Assembly: GCA_949752795.1 (NCBI GenBank)
Contig: OX457056.1
Location: 90,046,942 to 90,110,941, forward strand
Direction: 5' to 3'
Source of the DNA: Hyperoodon ampullatus
Lineage: Eukaryota > Chordata > Mammalia > Artiodactyla > Ziphiidae
DNA length: 64,000 bases
The notes under the pieces are model-generated. The model was not told the DNA's origin. It saw only the letters and a program-made list of their open reading frames with translations, and made no database searches. How positions within the stretch are numbered: position 1 is the first letter of the stretch; each line of letters starts with the position of its first letter. The translations under genes were made by a program, and so were the position numbers. This document shows positions 24,471 through 35,895 of this stretch, one piece after another.

Positions 24471-25599
24471 TCCCTCCCAGAGGACTCACCGGTTCCCTTG
24501 GGTCGCCCTCGGTTTCCCTCTCCTCTCCAGCTGACTAAACTCTTTTTTTGTACCAGTTAATTTTTCCAACTACTAATACAATAAAGGCAGTTTTCTTAAA
24601 AAAACAAACAAACAAAAAACCAACTACCTGGTTCTACAAAGATGTATCTGCTATGATTAAATTGACCACCATGGGGATATAAAGTTGAATATAGAATTAA
24701 AATAGATGATGTTTTGAATTGTTCAGGATGTGACTTATTGGCATTCTTGTTGGAGTGGTCAGACTGCTTATTGACCAAAATAGGCCTAGAGCTATGAGTT
24801 TATAGTTACAAAAATTGAAAAAATCAGACTTTTGCTTTGTTGCTAAAAATTCCTGCATTTTATTGTAATCAGTAAGACCACCAATGTGAATTTCTGATTG
24901 CAAGGCACAATACTGAACAAAACGTGAATGCCCTTGGTCTCCAGCCACTGAACGAAATAATATTCTGTAAGATGCACAGGGATCAACCTGTGATGTTGGG
25001 TTTCTGAGTTCTCAACCTCTAAGCCATGCAGCTAACTTGAAAAGAGAGAAAGAATGAATGAATGCAGGTGAGGAAAGGACACCTCTATATTTCAGTTTTA
25101 GGAACCACTGTGCCACCGCAACCAAAGCAGTATCTGGCAGAAAATAGAAACCTAATCTCAAATGATCTATAAACAAGAAACTACTGAGCCCAAAGAGAAC
25201 AGGTAGTATTTAGGCTCAACAAGAAATCTGTTTTATTTGGCACTGCTTCTTTATGCTAGGCATGTGGCAGAGCGAAGTGAAAACAAGGCTGTGGCTCTCA
25301 CAGAAAAACATTGGAAATCCACAAGATGAGCATTTCTCACAGTTCACAGATGGAAAGAAGTTATTAGGGACATTAAATGATTTTTAAAACCTTCAAGTGT
25401 CAATTCACAGCCAAATGAAATTCAAGTACCAGACAAGTTGATCATGCAGTTTATTAAGAATTCTTCCAAGTCTTCAGCTCTATCACTGCCCAAATAACCA
25501 CAACAATAATGATAACCATTACTCACATAGTTTCTCTTCCTTCCCTCATCTTTGGCCACTGTCCCTAACATGCCCTATGTTACAGCCCAACAGACAGGT

Positions 25600-26730
25600 G
25601 CTTAAAAGAACTGAGAGGGGATCTCCGGGGGAAGAGCAAAGCAGGCAGAGTAGCAGGAGCCTTAAGAGCTAAAAGGCAAGTTATCAGAGAGAAGTCAGAG
25701 AGGTGATGGGGGCCAGATAATGTAGGGCAGTTGTACAACTCCAGGAGGTTGTTTACCTTGAATTCTGTGTGACTGATCCTCCCCTGGAGTCGTGTGATGC
25801 AATGATACTGATTGAGGGCCCTGAAGGTTGTAAGGATGATGGCTTTTATACTGAGGGAGATGGAAAAACTTGGAGAGGAGAGATGTGAACATTTAAAAGA
25901 TCCCTTTTGCTTCTCTATGGAGAATAGCCTGCCGGGGCAGAGGGATGCAGCAAGGTTGCTAATAAGGAGCTGGAAGGATAATCCAGGCAGGAGTTGAGGT
26001 GACTTGAGCCGGGTAGTGGCTGTGGAGGTGGTGAGCACTGGCTGGATTATGCGTATGCTTTGACAGTAGAGACGGTAAGGTTTCTGACAGATCAGATATG
26101 GTATGGGAGAGAAAAAGAAGAGTAAAGGACAACCCAAGGTCTTTGGCTGGAGCAACCAGAAGAATGAAGTTGTTATTTACTAAGGTGGGGAGGGCTGGGA
26201 GAGGAGCAGGTGTGGGGCAATACCGGGGTAGTACCTGTTATGCTTGACACACCTTGTAGACACTCAAGTGGAAATAACTAGAAGGTGGTGTGTGTGCGTG
26301 TGTGTGGGTACCACAAGCATACGTGTGTATGCAAGTCCAGAGTTCAGAGGCTGTGCAGGCTTGAGACGCAGGTTGGTAGATGTCAGTGCCTGGTGGTATC
26401 TCAAGTCATGAGCCTAAATTAGGTCACCAAAAAGAGGAGTGATCCAAGGACTGAGCCCTGGGGCACATCACCTTTTAGAGAGATACGAGGAGGAAACATC
26501 AAACGAGGCTGAAAATAAGTGGCCAAAGTAGAAGGAAGACCTACCTGGAAGCCTAGAGAGTTTATCTTGGGAGGAGGGAGTGATTAAATGTGGCAAATGC
26601 TGCAGGATGTACAGTCAGGGGAAAACTGAGAACTTCCCATGGAATTCAGCAACATTCATGACAATCCCTGGAGACCTGGAAAATAGTAGCTTTGCTTGAG
26701 AGTTTGGAGCAAGGACTTCGGAATATGAGT
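25600..26730 (-). repeat. L2 LINE, antisense, long fragment
   Basis: Ordered L2 blocks in reverse: 'GGGGAAGAGCAAAGCAGGCAG', 'GTCAGAGAGGTGATGGGGGC', 'CAGATAATGTAGGGC', 'AAAAGATCCCTTTTGCTTCTC', 'AATCCAGGCAGGAGTTGAGG', 'CAACCCAAGGTCTTTGGCTGG', 'GGACTGAGCCCTGGGGCAC' and 'GGGAGGAGGGAGTGATTAAA'. This covers the end of the RT region and the 3' part of L2. The open frame at 25580-26155 has no support as a gene. Confidence 0.7.
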
Positions 26731-26744
26731 CGGAAGCTCAGGGA

Positions 26745-26975
26745 AGTGCAATAAAATTGGGGATGAAATACAGATTTAAGAGTCATCAGTACTAAAAAAA
26801 AAAAAAAAAAAAGAGTCGTCAGTACTTACATGGCCACAATCAAGTATGAGGTTTCCCAGAGAAAATGTATAGTATGTTGAAGAAAGAGGGTTGAGACTAG
26901 AATCCTGTGGAATACCAATATTTAAGGGGTCAGTAGAAGAAAAGGATAGACTAGAGTGTGGTCAGAGTGGTAGAA
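26745..26975 (-). repeat. Second L2 fragment, antisense
   Basis: Repeats part of the preceding L2 ('ATTTAAGAGTCATCAG', then 'AATCCTGTGGAATACC' and 'TTTAAGGGGTCAGTAG'), so it is a separate copy. It carries the poly(A)-only insertion. Confidence 0.5.
26794..26810 (+). mobile_element. Poly(A)-only retroinsertion with target duplication
   Basis: A17 flanked by aagagtcatcagtact (26778-26793) and aagagtcgtcagtact (26811-26826), 15/16 identical. The first copy is preceded by TTT, giving a TT/AAGA-type L1 endonuclease site. See findings. Confidence 0.75.
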
Positions 26976-27554
26976 AGTTGACCAAAACAGAGCAGTGTTT
27001 TAGAAACCAAAAGAAAAGAGCGTGCTATAGATGAAGGAGAAATCACCAAGGATGAAAGCCTTCCACTGCAGGGCGCAGCCAAGTTTTGTATTTCCTCCTG
27101 CACAATCCCATGTCTCTGCTCCTGTAGAACATAGTACTTATGGGCTATAGTAGATCCTATCAGTTTCAAAGGCTAAAGGAAGGAAGGGCATCCCCCAGCT
27201 ACCTCACCCCTCCAGTGGGGTAGTTCTGAGTCATATGTTATGCACTATTTCCCAGATTTGCCTGTGAAATTAAGCTCCAGTTACCCACGATGGTAGCTGG
27301 ATTCACTTTACCTTTAGTGGCCACCATCCTTTCCCTGAACCACCATCCCACTCCTCCACTCTTCCATGCCTTTCCCAAATATAAGATTTGTGCTCAAATC
27401 CTTGTCTCAGGCTCTGCCTCTGTGCTTATCTGTCTATCTCTCCACTGACCTATGAGCACTTTAAACATATGCATGCCATCTTCCCTTTCCAGTTCCTGGT
27501 CAACTAGGTGGTCCATAGAACATGCTTCTAAATGTCTGTTGGATGGAAGCACTT

Positions 27555-27780
27555 ACATTTGCATAATGCATTATGGCTTCCAAAATTCTTTCAAATACTT
27601 TACCTCATTTACCCCATAAAACTGTTCTACCCCTGCCCCCAGGTATTATTATTCCTATTGTAAAACTGAGGAAAGAGAAGCAAAAAGGGTTTAAGAAACT
27701 TGCTGAAGACCACACAGTTATTAAATAAAATAGCCAGGGCTTGAAAAACAAGTCTTCAGATCTAAGTTTGGTGCCCTTAA
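27555..27780 (-). repeat. MIR SINE, antisense
   Basis: 'TTTGCATAATGCATTATGGC', 'ACCTCATTTACCCCATAAAAC', 'GTATTATTATTCC', 'AAACTGAGGAAAGAGAAGC', 'ACTTGCTGAAGACCACACAG' and 'GCCAGGGCTTG' give the full MIR order in reverse. Confidence 0.8.
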
Positions 27781-28744
27781 AAGAAGCATCTACATATGGA
27801 AGAAAGAAAATGTTTTTATAATTTAAATTTTAAATAATTTAAAATTATACATGTTGGGAAATTGGAAGTTCTAGGAAAACCTCATTATATTTGACTGTTC
27901 ATTGGAATGAAAAGTGCATGGCTAGTTTTTAGTAACTGCACCATGCTATCTATAATCATCTATCTCTGGCAAAATATCGATACTAAGTACCTCAAAGAAA
28001 GAGTATTGAATAATTTTCCCGAGTGAATTCACAATTCAGTAGGAGAAATTCAGAGTATATATTTTACCAAGATCTTGAGACTACAATTTTGCTGCTAATG
28101 CACTGAAGTGGTTGCTCTCAGCAACCAAAGCTAGGAAAGCAAATAAGATACTAGGAAAAGGAAGAGGAAAATGAAAGAATGTGAATAGCTGAAGTTTCTT
28201 TCATGGCAGCAAAGATCTCTTTAGACCCACAGAAAAACTATTTCATAACTACTTTCCATATACGATTTCAGACAAGGTAAAGGATTAGTCAGAAAGCTCA
28301 GAATGACTGATGGACCTTGACTTTTAGCCCTCTGAGTTCTCACAACTCAACTATGGAAACCTACACAAATGTTTATTTTAAAAACCTCTGAAGAATAGTT
28401 CCCACAGCACTATCACATTAGCACATTATTTACTTTACAGGAGCTGGCATCAATATAAGATAGAAAGGATAAGACAACTGGGTATCCTTCTGTATGAAAA
28501 CAAAATATCTTTGGAGTTATGACTGATTTAAAAGATACTATGAGAAGATGAATTGAATTTACAGAGCTGTGCACTGGGAAAAGCAGCTGTTACAAGTTGT
28601 GAGTTTTGGCTTGACTCAGTCTGAAAAGACATTTTGAAAACTCTTGTGAGAAGGGGGCTGTAACAGAGGGTAGCATTCAAGGATTAATAACTGAATCCCA
28701 GGATGGTCCCAGGATGAAGACAGAGCCAGGGGGGCTGATTTAAA

Positions 28745-28870
28745 ACAACTTTGGAATTATCTTCCTGAACCTCAGTTTCCTAATTTATAAAATGAAGATG
28801 ATAATACCTCAGAGATTTACTCTGGAAGCAAAGTGAGCTAACAGCTGTGAAAGCACTTTGGAAAGGAGAA
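28745..28870 (+). repeat. MIR SINE fragment
   Basis: 'CTTCCTGAACCTCAGTTTCC', 'TAATTTATAAAATGAAGATG', 'ATAATACCTCAGAGATT' and 'GTGAAAGCACTTTGG' match the MIR 3' half. Confidence 0.7.
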
Positions 28871-29271
28871 TGGGGTCCATAATGTAAAAGGGGGTTACTG
28901 TTTTCTTGGGGAAAATGGTTTGACAAGCTGGAAGGAGAAGACTAAGATGGGAGTCAACTTTTAATCATCATTTGTTTCACGGGCTAAGTTGGCACCTGTC
29001 ACCCAACACAGGTTCACAGTGCTGAATGCCTATCCCAGAACACCTCTTCGCTTCCTCTGTGCCAAGTGGGACCCTTCCTCTTTTACACATCCAGAACTCC
29101 GTTATGTGATTGACTCCACTTCTGCTCCATTGACATTTAACGTGTTTCTCTATAGTTTCTGTCTGACAGCATGTTTACATGGAGTCACTAATGTTCTTTT
29201 TTACATTGTTTCTCACATACAGGTATACCAGATTAGGTTTAACACTCCTTACAGGTAGGAAGCATGATAGC

Positions 29272-29302
29272 TATTACTATTATTATTATTATTACTACTA
29301 CT
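29272..29302. repeat. (ATT)n/(ACT)n microsatellite
   Basis: About ten trinucleotide units. Confidence 0.8.
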
Positions 29303-29334
29303 AGAAAGTACCTTGCAAAGCATCAAGCCCAAAC

Positions 29335-29562
29335 CAGGGTTTCTCAAAAGCAGCACTATTGACATTTGGGACCACATAGATTTTTGCTGTGGGAAGCTGC
29401 CTTGTGCATTGCAGGATGTTTAACAGCATGGTGGGTCTCTACCTGCTAAATGCCAGTAGCAACTCTTTCTGTCCCCAGAGTTGTGACAACCAAAATGTTT
29501 ATAGACATTGCCAAATGTTTCCAGGTGGAGGCTGCAAAATCATCTCTGGTTGAGAACCACCG
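29335..29562 (-). mobile_element. MER20 hAT-Charlie DNA transposon, antisense
   Basis: Inverted ends CAGGGTTTCTCAA and TTGAGAACCACCG enclose 'TTGACATTTGGGACCA', 'TTGCAGGATGTTTAACAGCA', 'AATGCCAGTAGCAAC', 'GTTGTGACAACCAAAATG' and 'ACATTGCCAAATGTTTCC', a near-complete MER20. The 8-bp duplication has eroded. MER20 copies act as enhancers in uterine stromal cells in other placental mammals (established knowledge); whether this one does is unknown. Confidence 0.85.
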
Positions 29563-29589
29563 CACTAGATGGATGTAAACCAATATTAT

Positions 29590-29680
29590 GGTCACTGTAA
29601 TTAATTTTTTCAGATTACTTGGAATAATGCTGAGAACTGAGTAGGTACTCAATGAATATTTACTGAATAAATGAAAAAAG
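29590..29680 (+). repeat. L2 or MIR 3' end
   Basis: 'GAGTAGGTACTCAATGAATA' and 'TTACTGAATAAATGA' are the terminal bases of an L2 or MIR element. Confidence 0.5.
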
Positions 29681-29752
29681 GAGAAAAGGACTTCATTAGT
29701 TATATTCATAACAGGCCCTACAGCATAAACCCTTATATGATTAAGATGATAT

Positions 29753-29755
<3 letters not shown>

Positions 29756-29790
<35 letters not shown>
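29756..29790. repeat. (TA)n microsatellite
   Basis: About 17 TA units immediately before the tail of the antisense SINE; probably grew from it. Confidence 0.9.
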
Positions 29791-29793
<3 letters not shown>

Positions 29794-29906
29794 TTTTTGG
29801 CTGTGCTGTGTGGCATGTAGGATCTTAGTTCCCTGACCAGGGATCAAACCCGTGCCCCCTGCAGTGGAAGCACAGAGTGTTAACCACTGGGCTACCAGGG
29901 AAGTCT
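29791..29906 (-). mobile_element. CHR-1-type tRNA-Glu SINE, antisense
   Basis: 'TTTTTGGCTGTGCTGTGTGG', 'GATCTTAGTTCCCTGACCAG', 'GGATCAAACCCGTG' and 'CTACCAGGGAAGTC' follow the older short CHR-1 type. A possible duplication, tatattctt, lies at 29785-29793 and 29915-29923. Confidence 0.85.
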
Positions 29907-30659
29907 CTAGAAACTATATTCTTATGCTTACACAAAGATCACAGCTAACAGTAGCTTTCTCCCTAGCACATGACCTATGAATACATCTATGATGGTTAGC
30001 ATCCTGTTTATCCATCAAGCATGAGACATAAAAATTATTTCAAATTCTAGGAAAATATTGCATCAAACACCAATTATCAGACCCATTTTCAGAGAATTAA
30101 TTCTACATGTGAAAAAATAGTACAATCAAGAATTATTAAAAAAAGACTGACAAATAGAGAATCTCAGATGAGTGTACTTAGGAAATTTCTGTTCTCTTAA
30201 AACATAAGTTCTTTTAATATAAATGTTTCATCAATCTTCCAAGATCTGTTCCAAAGTCATCAATCTTTTCCAAGATCAGAAGATTTGTACTATCTTCTGA
30301 TATTTGGGGAACCTATGTGAGGTGGCATTTCACCTGGAGCTGTTAAAGAATACTGATGTTACTTTGATCTTTAAGAACTGATACTTTTGGACCATCGTGT
30401 TAAGGAATACTGATGATGTTTTTTATTTTCAAATTTTCTCAGTGGATTCTTAAATCCTGTATCAACAGGCAACATTTTCCAAATGAGCACTAATAAAGTG
30501 TTCTTATCAAAACAGGGGCAAACGTAGCTGAAAAAGAAAAGAATCAAGGGGCTTCTCTTTCAGATGCACTCACTCATTCTTCTGGTGGCTTAGTGCTATA
30601 TACAGTCTTTTGGAGGGAATCGTAATTTAGCAGCAGACCTCCACTAAACAGTGTGTGAA

Positions 30660-31125
30660 AAAGAAATTAAACAAACTTCTACTTTTGGCTAGGATGTAGT
30701 AACCTGTGATAAGTCAGTGCAACCCGCCCCATCAAGTAAAACTAGAAAAGCCAGATAAAGCACAAGAAACATCTGTTCAAAGGCCTCTGATAGCTGATGA
30801 GACCATCAGGAAGTAAGTGGCTGAGATCCCAGGGAGAAGACAACTGTAGAACAAACAGTCCACATTCTATGGATGCTTTTTCCCCTTGGATCTTGCCAAT
30901 TCTTGGCATGGTGCTAGAAACTGAGAACCTGGACACAGGGCCACTGCAAAGAGGGAGAGAAGCCAGTAGAGCTTTTGGCAATCCCATGGGGGTGGAGAGA
31001 CAAAAATAAGAGTTTTGGTGCTGCCAGAGGAGCAGGGTATTAATGTGCCAAGGACATAGTGGGAAAGGAGACACAGAGAAGTGGGCCTATCACATGGAAG
31101 GACTTTCCCTCAAGGCATGTGTGGT
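30660..31125 (+). repeat. Possible old L1M 5' region
   Basis: The text 'AGAAAAGCCAGATAAAGCAC' and a purine-rich, moderately GC stretch suggest the 5' region of an old L1. It continues beyond the SINE to about 31740. No protein can be read. Low certainty. Confidence 0.3.
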
Positions 31126-31140
31126 AAAGAGCAAGAAGCT

Positions 31141-31459
31141 GGGCTTCCCTGGTGGCACAGTGGTTGAGAATCTGCCTGCCAATGCAGGGGACACGGGTTC
31201 GAGCCATGGTCTGGGAGGATCCCACATGCCGCTGAGCAGCTGGCCCCGTAAGCCACAATTACTGAGCCTGCGCGTCTGGAGCCTGTGCTCCGCAACAAGA
31301 GAGGCCGCGATAGTGAGAGGCCCGCGCACCGCGATGAAGAGTGGCCCCCACTTGCCGCAACTAGAGAAAGCCCTCGCACAGAGATGAGGAGCAAACACAG
31401 CCATAAATAAATAAATAAATAAATATTTTTTTAAAGGGCAAAATTCCTTAAAAAAAAAA
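31141..31459 (+). mobile_element. CHR SINE, long form, with extra tail
   Basis: A long CHR body (TGAGAGGCCCGCGCACCGCG then GATGAAGAGTGGCCCCC) is followed by (AAAT)n, then a 30-base non-SINE segment (TTTTTTTAAAGGGCAAAATT...), then A13. Target duplications aaagagcaagaagct (31126-31140) and aaagatcaagaagct (31460-31474) match 14/15. Confidence 0.93.
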
Positions 31460-31749
31460 AAAGATCAAGAAGCTAAAGAGGCAGAAAACCTCTGCAAAGC
31501 CAAGTGGAAATCCAGCAATCTTATTCTTAGAAGAAAAACATTACAACTAGGGACTGCCAAGGAAGAGCAGAATGCAGTAAACACCTTGGTTTCTCATAAG
31601 GCTCACTGGAGAAGTGCACCCTCAGAATGGAAACAAACCAGAGGGAGATGGAGCCTTACCAACACTGCCTTATAAACAACAAGCAAAATCAGCTCAGTCT
31701 CTGACTGGATCAAGGTGGTCTGTTCCCACTCTACGTGCCTGCCCTGTCG

Positions 31750-32098
31750 CCCCCTGATGTCAGCCAACAGCCTTTAGATCCTTCAAGTTTAGCCTCAACT
31801 GCAGAGAGCTGCCTCACCCAAGGGCACACCCTTCCCAGGAAGGACCACAACCAGTGGCTGATTGTGGGGATATAAAGACCTGGCTGTCTGGACCCAACAT
31901 GGAACAACTCCCTCAGGCCATATGTGTCCCAGAGATCCCCATGGATTTAGCCAAGCTTCAGTGTACCTGGATAACATTTCAACTTCTACCTCTACCCAAT
32001 CCTGCTTTCTCTCCCTCCTTTACAAGTGCTGATACTTAATAAATACCCTGTACAACAAACCCCATCTCAGTGGCTGCTTCTGGAAGACCCTGCTTGTG
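31750..32098 (+). mobile_element. Possible LTR-type repeat
   Basis: A late poly(A) signal (TACTTAATAAATACCC, 32034-32049) and 'CCATCTCAGTGGCTGCTTCTG' near the end recall the 3' part of an ERV LTR. Family and boundaries are uncertain. Confidence 0.35.
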
Positions 32099-32099
32099 A

Positions 32100-32489
32100 C
32101 AGCTGCAGAAGTGGTCCAAGAAAGCAGGTGATATGATGGGGTTATTGATCTGGATTACTCACTGCTGGGATGGCAGCAAAGTTGCCATCATTGATGGAAG
32201 GTAGAGATAGACATTCCCTGGTATAAGGGGGTGGTCCAATTGCTAAAACCCTTAACAGAGGTGAATTGGAATAGTCCACCTATGGAAAGGAAGGCACTGA
32301 ATGGGGTAATTTACCAAGTGTTTGAGAAGTAACTATAAGGACAATGAATTGGATGGCTTTCAGCCAAGCTCAGTTTCCTAGAAAAAAATAACTCAAAGCT
32401 CCAGGCAACTGTAACTCATGTGTGAAAGCCAAAGGGCCTTCCTCATAATTTAGAAAGAGGTTCTTACATAATGTACCAGGAGAGTCTAG
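32100..32489. other. Unassigned intronic sequence
   Basis: Lies between an LTR-like block and an L1 3' part. 'GGTGATATGATGGGG' and neighbours look repeat-like, but I cannot name them. Confidence 0.4.
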
Positions 32490-33437
32490 AAAACTGAGGA
32501 TCAGAAAAACTGGATAATGTAGACCCATTAAAATTAAAACTTCTATTCCATAATAGACATAACAAAAGAAAGGAAAGGCAAGCCACACAGACAGTACATA
32601 TATCCAACAGATGACTTATATCCAGAATGCCTAAAGAACCACAAATCGAGAATAAAAAGACAGACTACCCAATCAAAAATGGGCAAAATATTTTGACAGG
32701 CGCTTCACAAAAAAGGATATTTAAGTAACCAAAACATTTTGAAAATTCAATCCAATTCATTAGGAAAGTTCAACTTAAAACCACAAAGAGATACCTCAAT
32801 ACTATCATCAGAATCGCTAAAATGAAAAAGACTGGCAATACCAAGTGCTGGGGAGGATCTGAAGCAACTGCAACTTTCACCCACAGCTGGGAGAGGTATA
32901 AATTGAAACAACCACTTTAAAAAACTTTTTTGCTGAACAAATACATAACCATGTTCCATCAAAGACATGTACAAGAATAGTCACAGCATCACCATTCACA
33001 GTAGCTGGAAACAACTCAAATGTCTATCAACAGTAGAACAGAAAAATATACTGTGATGGAAAATATATTAGAATACCATAAAAATGAGAATGAATGAACC
33101 ACAAGAAGACGAAAATACAGTGAATCTCTCAAACATAATGTTGAGCAAATGAAGTTCAACACAAAAGGCATGCATACTGTACGATTCCATTGATATCAAG
33201 TTCAGAATTGGCAGAATTACCTAAGCTGATAGAAGTCTGCATAGAGGTCTCTTTTGGGAGGACCAGGTCACTGGGAGGGGGCTTGTGTTTCTGGGATGCT
33301 GTTAATATTCTATTTCTTGATCTGGGTGCTGGTTAAATGGGTCTGGTCACTTTGTTAAAATTTGTTGTACTGTACACATTATTTGTATACTTCCTTTCAT
33401 GGACGGTATACTTCAATAAAAAACTTTTTAAAATGCA
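32490..33437 (+). pseudogene. Old L1M LINE, 3' part of ORF2 and 3' UTR
   Basis: 'CATTAAAATTAAAACTTCTA', 'CAAAAATGGGCAAAATATTT', 'GACTGGCAATACCAAGTGCTG', 'AACTCAAATGTCTATCAACAG' and 'GGTATACTTCAATAAAAAAC' follow old L1 order to the poly(A) end. No frame is intact. It stops about 20 bp from the CORIN exon donor. Confidence 0.75.
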
Positions 33438-33456
33438 ACAAAATGCAGACACCTAC

Positions 33457-33638
33457 ATTGCTTTTCTTTCTCCTGCTGTGGTGAGAAGCAAATCCTGCTG
33501 ACACTGTTGTTTTCACTTTGGTTTCTAAACTGGAAGCATTTGAGGAAATCGGGCCAGGAGGCATTCACCATCCCCAGGACTGATTCACAGCCCTCTTTTG
33601 CAGACTCGCAGAAGGACCTACAGGGCAGGAGTCCATGA
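33457..33638 (-). CDS. CORIN: CORIN internal exon, second half of Frizzled domain 1
   Basis: The exon completes the Frizzled domain begun at 56337. On the minus strand the acceptor follows a long pyrimidine tract (CTTTTCTTCTAG) and the donor reads CAAT|GTAGGT. Its 182 bases are 1 nt + 60 codons + 1 nt: phase 2 in, matching the upstream exon, and phase 1 out, as expected before an LDL-receptor class A exon. The first base completes a serine codon. The translation begins HGLLPCRSFCESAKEGC and ends QQEKEKQ. Five cysteines at exon residues 6, 10, 17, 34 and 50 bring the domain to the ten that define the Frizzled fold. Three N-glycosylation sequons (NAS, NQS, NNS) suit an extracellular stem. No long open frame marks this exon because introns close it on both sides; I found it by homology. 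It begins only about 20 bp after the tail of an old L1 (ends about 33437). Confidence 0.9.
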
Positions 33639-34534
33639 CTAGAAGAAAAGAGAAAGGTGAAAATTAATGTTTTTACAGACTATTTCTCAAAATAATAATT
33701 AAGCTAAAGAAAAGTTGGCCACCAGTGCTGCAATATTATCTTAATTTATATTTACTACAGTCAACAACTTGAACTTCTGCCTTCAACACTATAACAAGGA
33801 TTTCAGCCACCCTACTGTCATGATTCTAGAGGTAATAAGCCAGTTCCATAACACATGATCTAACTGTCTCTTGTGGAAGCATTTATCCCAAATGATTTTT
33901 TTTTTTTGAGATTTCTTGTGCTAAAGTAAACCTGTCAACCAAAACAGAGCTCTAATTTACTATCAAAAGGAGTAAGTTAACATGGAAATGAATGCCCCCA
34001 AAATGGAAAGGCAGAAGTAGGTCACAAAATAGGTTAATCTCATTTCTTTATCATCCCTTTGAGAAATTCAAAGTACCTCTGAGAGGCAGCCAGAGATAAA
34101 GCTGTTCCTTAGCCTCCACTGCCTCCCTGGAAAAGAAAATATTATACAAACAAATGGCAACTCTGAAAACTTGTACAGTTATTTATCTTTTCATTTCTAT
34201 GTTATCTTCTGCAAAATAGAAAAACACAAACAACTGTCCATTAGCAGTAAAGTAATGATGCCCTGGAGTTTGTCTTTATTCATCTGACATTCAATCAAAC
34301 ACTCCTGGATCCGCGGCTCTGTGTCTGGGGACAGGGATGCTGCAATGTCAAGGCCATGGACTTGTTCTCTTGCAGACCCTGGTGGCTTTTTCTACTTTGC
34401 AGCTAGAGACTGCATCTCTCACCCTGGCTGGTCATCTAGCAAAGGCATCTCAAACGATTTTAAGAAAACTGGGAAAGAAAATATACATGTCAGTCAAAGC
34501 AAAGCACACACTTCACAAATGTAGGGTCAATAAG

Positions 34535-34735
34535 CTATTGCAGAATCATACAGTATCAGATCTGTAAGAAACCTTAAACAACACCTCATTCAAATCCTCC
34601 ACTTAAGGTAAGTTCAGGGAGATTCTGAGACACACATAGCTTCCTAATGGAAGAAGCGGGAAGAGAATCCAGATGTTTTAACTTTCAATCCACACTTTAT
34701 CTACTGTTGCATATCATCTATTCTCATATAACGAT
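34535..34735 (-). repeat. MIR3-like SINE, antisense, diverged
   Basis: 'AACACCTCATTCAAATCCTC', 'GACACACATAGCTTCCTAAT' and 'GAGAATCCAGATGTTTTAAC' are weakly consistent with MIR3 in reverse. Confidence 0.4.
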
Positions 34736-35132
34736 CTAATAATTAGGCTTTAAGAACTTTAAAGCATAATTATAATTCTCCATTCAAATTTCTATAGATC
34801 ACAGAAACATAATGGAATGCGCCAGTCACTGAGTTAAAATAGAAGTGATTGAGTCTGTGAAAGAATCTTGAGAGTGAGATCTTGTTATATATAAAAATGT
34901 AAGAAAGGGGTACTCAACAGTTACATTCAGATACAAACACTTTTGACCTTCTCAGAAACTTGCCTTAAAACTGGGTATCTTTTAGAATCCTGATAGTCAC
35001 ATGACTACATTAACATGTAGCTGAATTTGTTAGCGAAGATGTGGAAAGATGTTCTGCATTTGAAAGAATTCTCTTTAGAACATAAGATATGAATTAGTCC
35101 AGGCAAGTGTTTCAGTGTAAAGAGGACACGTG

Positions 35133-35457
35133 GGGGCTTCCCTGGTGGTGCAGTGGTTGAGAATCTGCCTGCCGATGCAGGGGACACGGGTTCGAGCCCT
35201 GGTCTGGGAGGATCCCACATGCCGCGGAGCAACTAGGCCCGTGAGCCACAACTACCGAGCCTGCGCGTCGGGAGCCTGTGCTCCGCAACAAGAGAGGCCG
35301 CGATAGTGAGAGGCCCGCGCACCACGATGAAGAGTGGCCCCCGCTTGCCACAACTAGAGAAAGCCCTAACACAGAAACGAAGACCCAACACAGCCAAAAT
35401 AAATTAATTAATTAATAAACTCCTACCCCCAACATCTTCTTTAAAAAAAATAAAAAA
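35133..35457 (+). mobile_element. CHR SINE, long form, with extra tail
   Basis: A complete long body, (TTAA)n-type tail, then a unique segment (ACTCCTACCCCCAACATCTT) and an A-rich end. Target duplications aaagaggacacgtg (35119-35132) and aaagaggacacctg (35458-35471) match 13/14. Confidence 0.93.
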
Positions 35458-35664
35458 AAAGAGGACACCTGACTGCCATTCAGGAAATATATTAGATATT
35501 CATAGGACAGAAAGTATCGCTTAAATAACATTTTTTTTAAAGATTTCCTTTCCTAGATCTTATTCCAAAGATGTTAGAGACTATATTTTCTCAAATGAAA
35601 CTGGGGATCATGGTTGAGGAATGTGGAGAACACAGAATTCCTATGCAAATACTTATACTTCACT

Positions 35665-35895
35665 AGGCTCTAAGTTCTACTACACATACATTAACTCATT
35701 TATTTCTCACTACAGCACCATAGTACTGTACTGTACCATAGATACCATTAATATCATCCCTAATACACACAAAAGGAAACTGAAGCACAGGAAATATAAG
35801 AGACTTGTCCATGATCACTGAGGTAGTGAGTATCACAGCCAGCACTTGAACCCAGGCAGACTGATTCAAGGACTATTAACTACTCTATTACATGT
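35665..35895 (-). repeat. MIR SINE, antisense
   Basis: 'AACTCATTTATTTCTCACTAC', 'GATACCATTAATATCATCCC', 'AAGGAAACTGAAGCACAGG' and 'CACTTGAACCCAGGCAGACTG' match MIR in reverse. Confidence 0.75.

Larger units (their letters stand above)
1..33456 (-). other. CORIN: CORIN intron downstream of Frizzled-1 (partial)
   Basis: This is the 5' part of a phase-1 intron of at least 33.4 kb. The next corin exon (first LDL-receptor class A repeat, with its Cys-rich, DxSDE-type signature) was looked for and not found, so it should lie left of the window. About half is recognisable repeats. Stretches with nothing I can name are about 1-1110, 2180-2620, 3490-4640, 4910-5710, 6800-8280, 9390-10370, 14870-16008, 23437-24350, 24480-25590, 27000-27550, 27790-28740, 28890-29270 and 29930-30650. 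Confidence 0.75.

Noticed and set aside
25580..26155. 191-codon open frame on the minus strand
   Set aside because: It lies within an antisense L2 in an otherwise fossil region, has no recognisable domain and shows no splice context.
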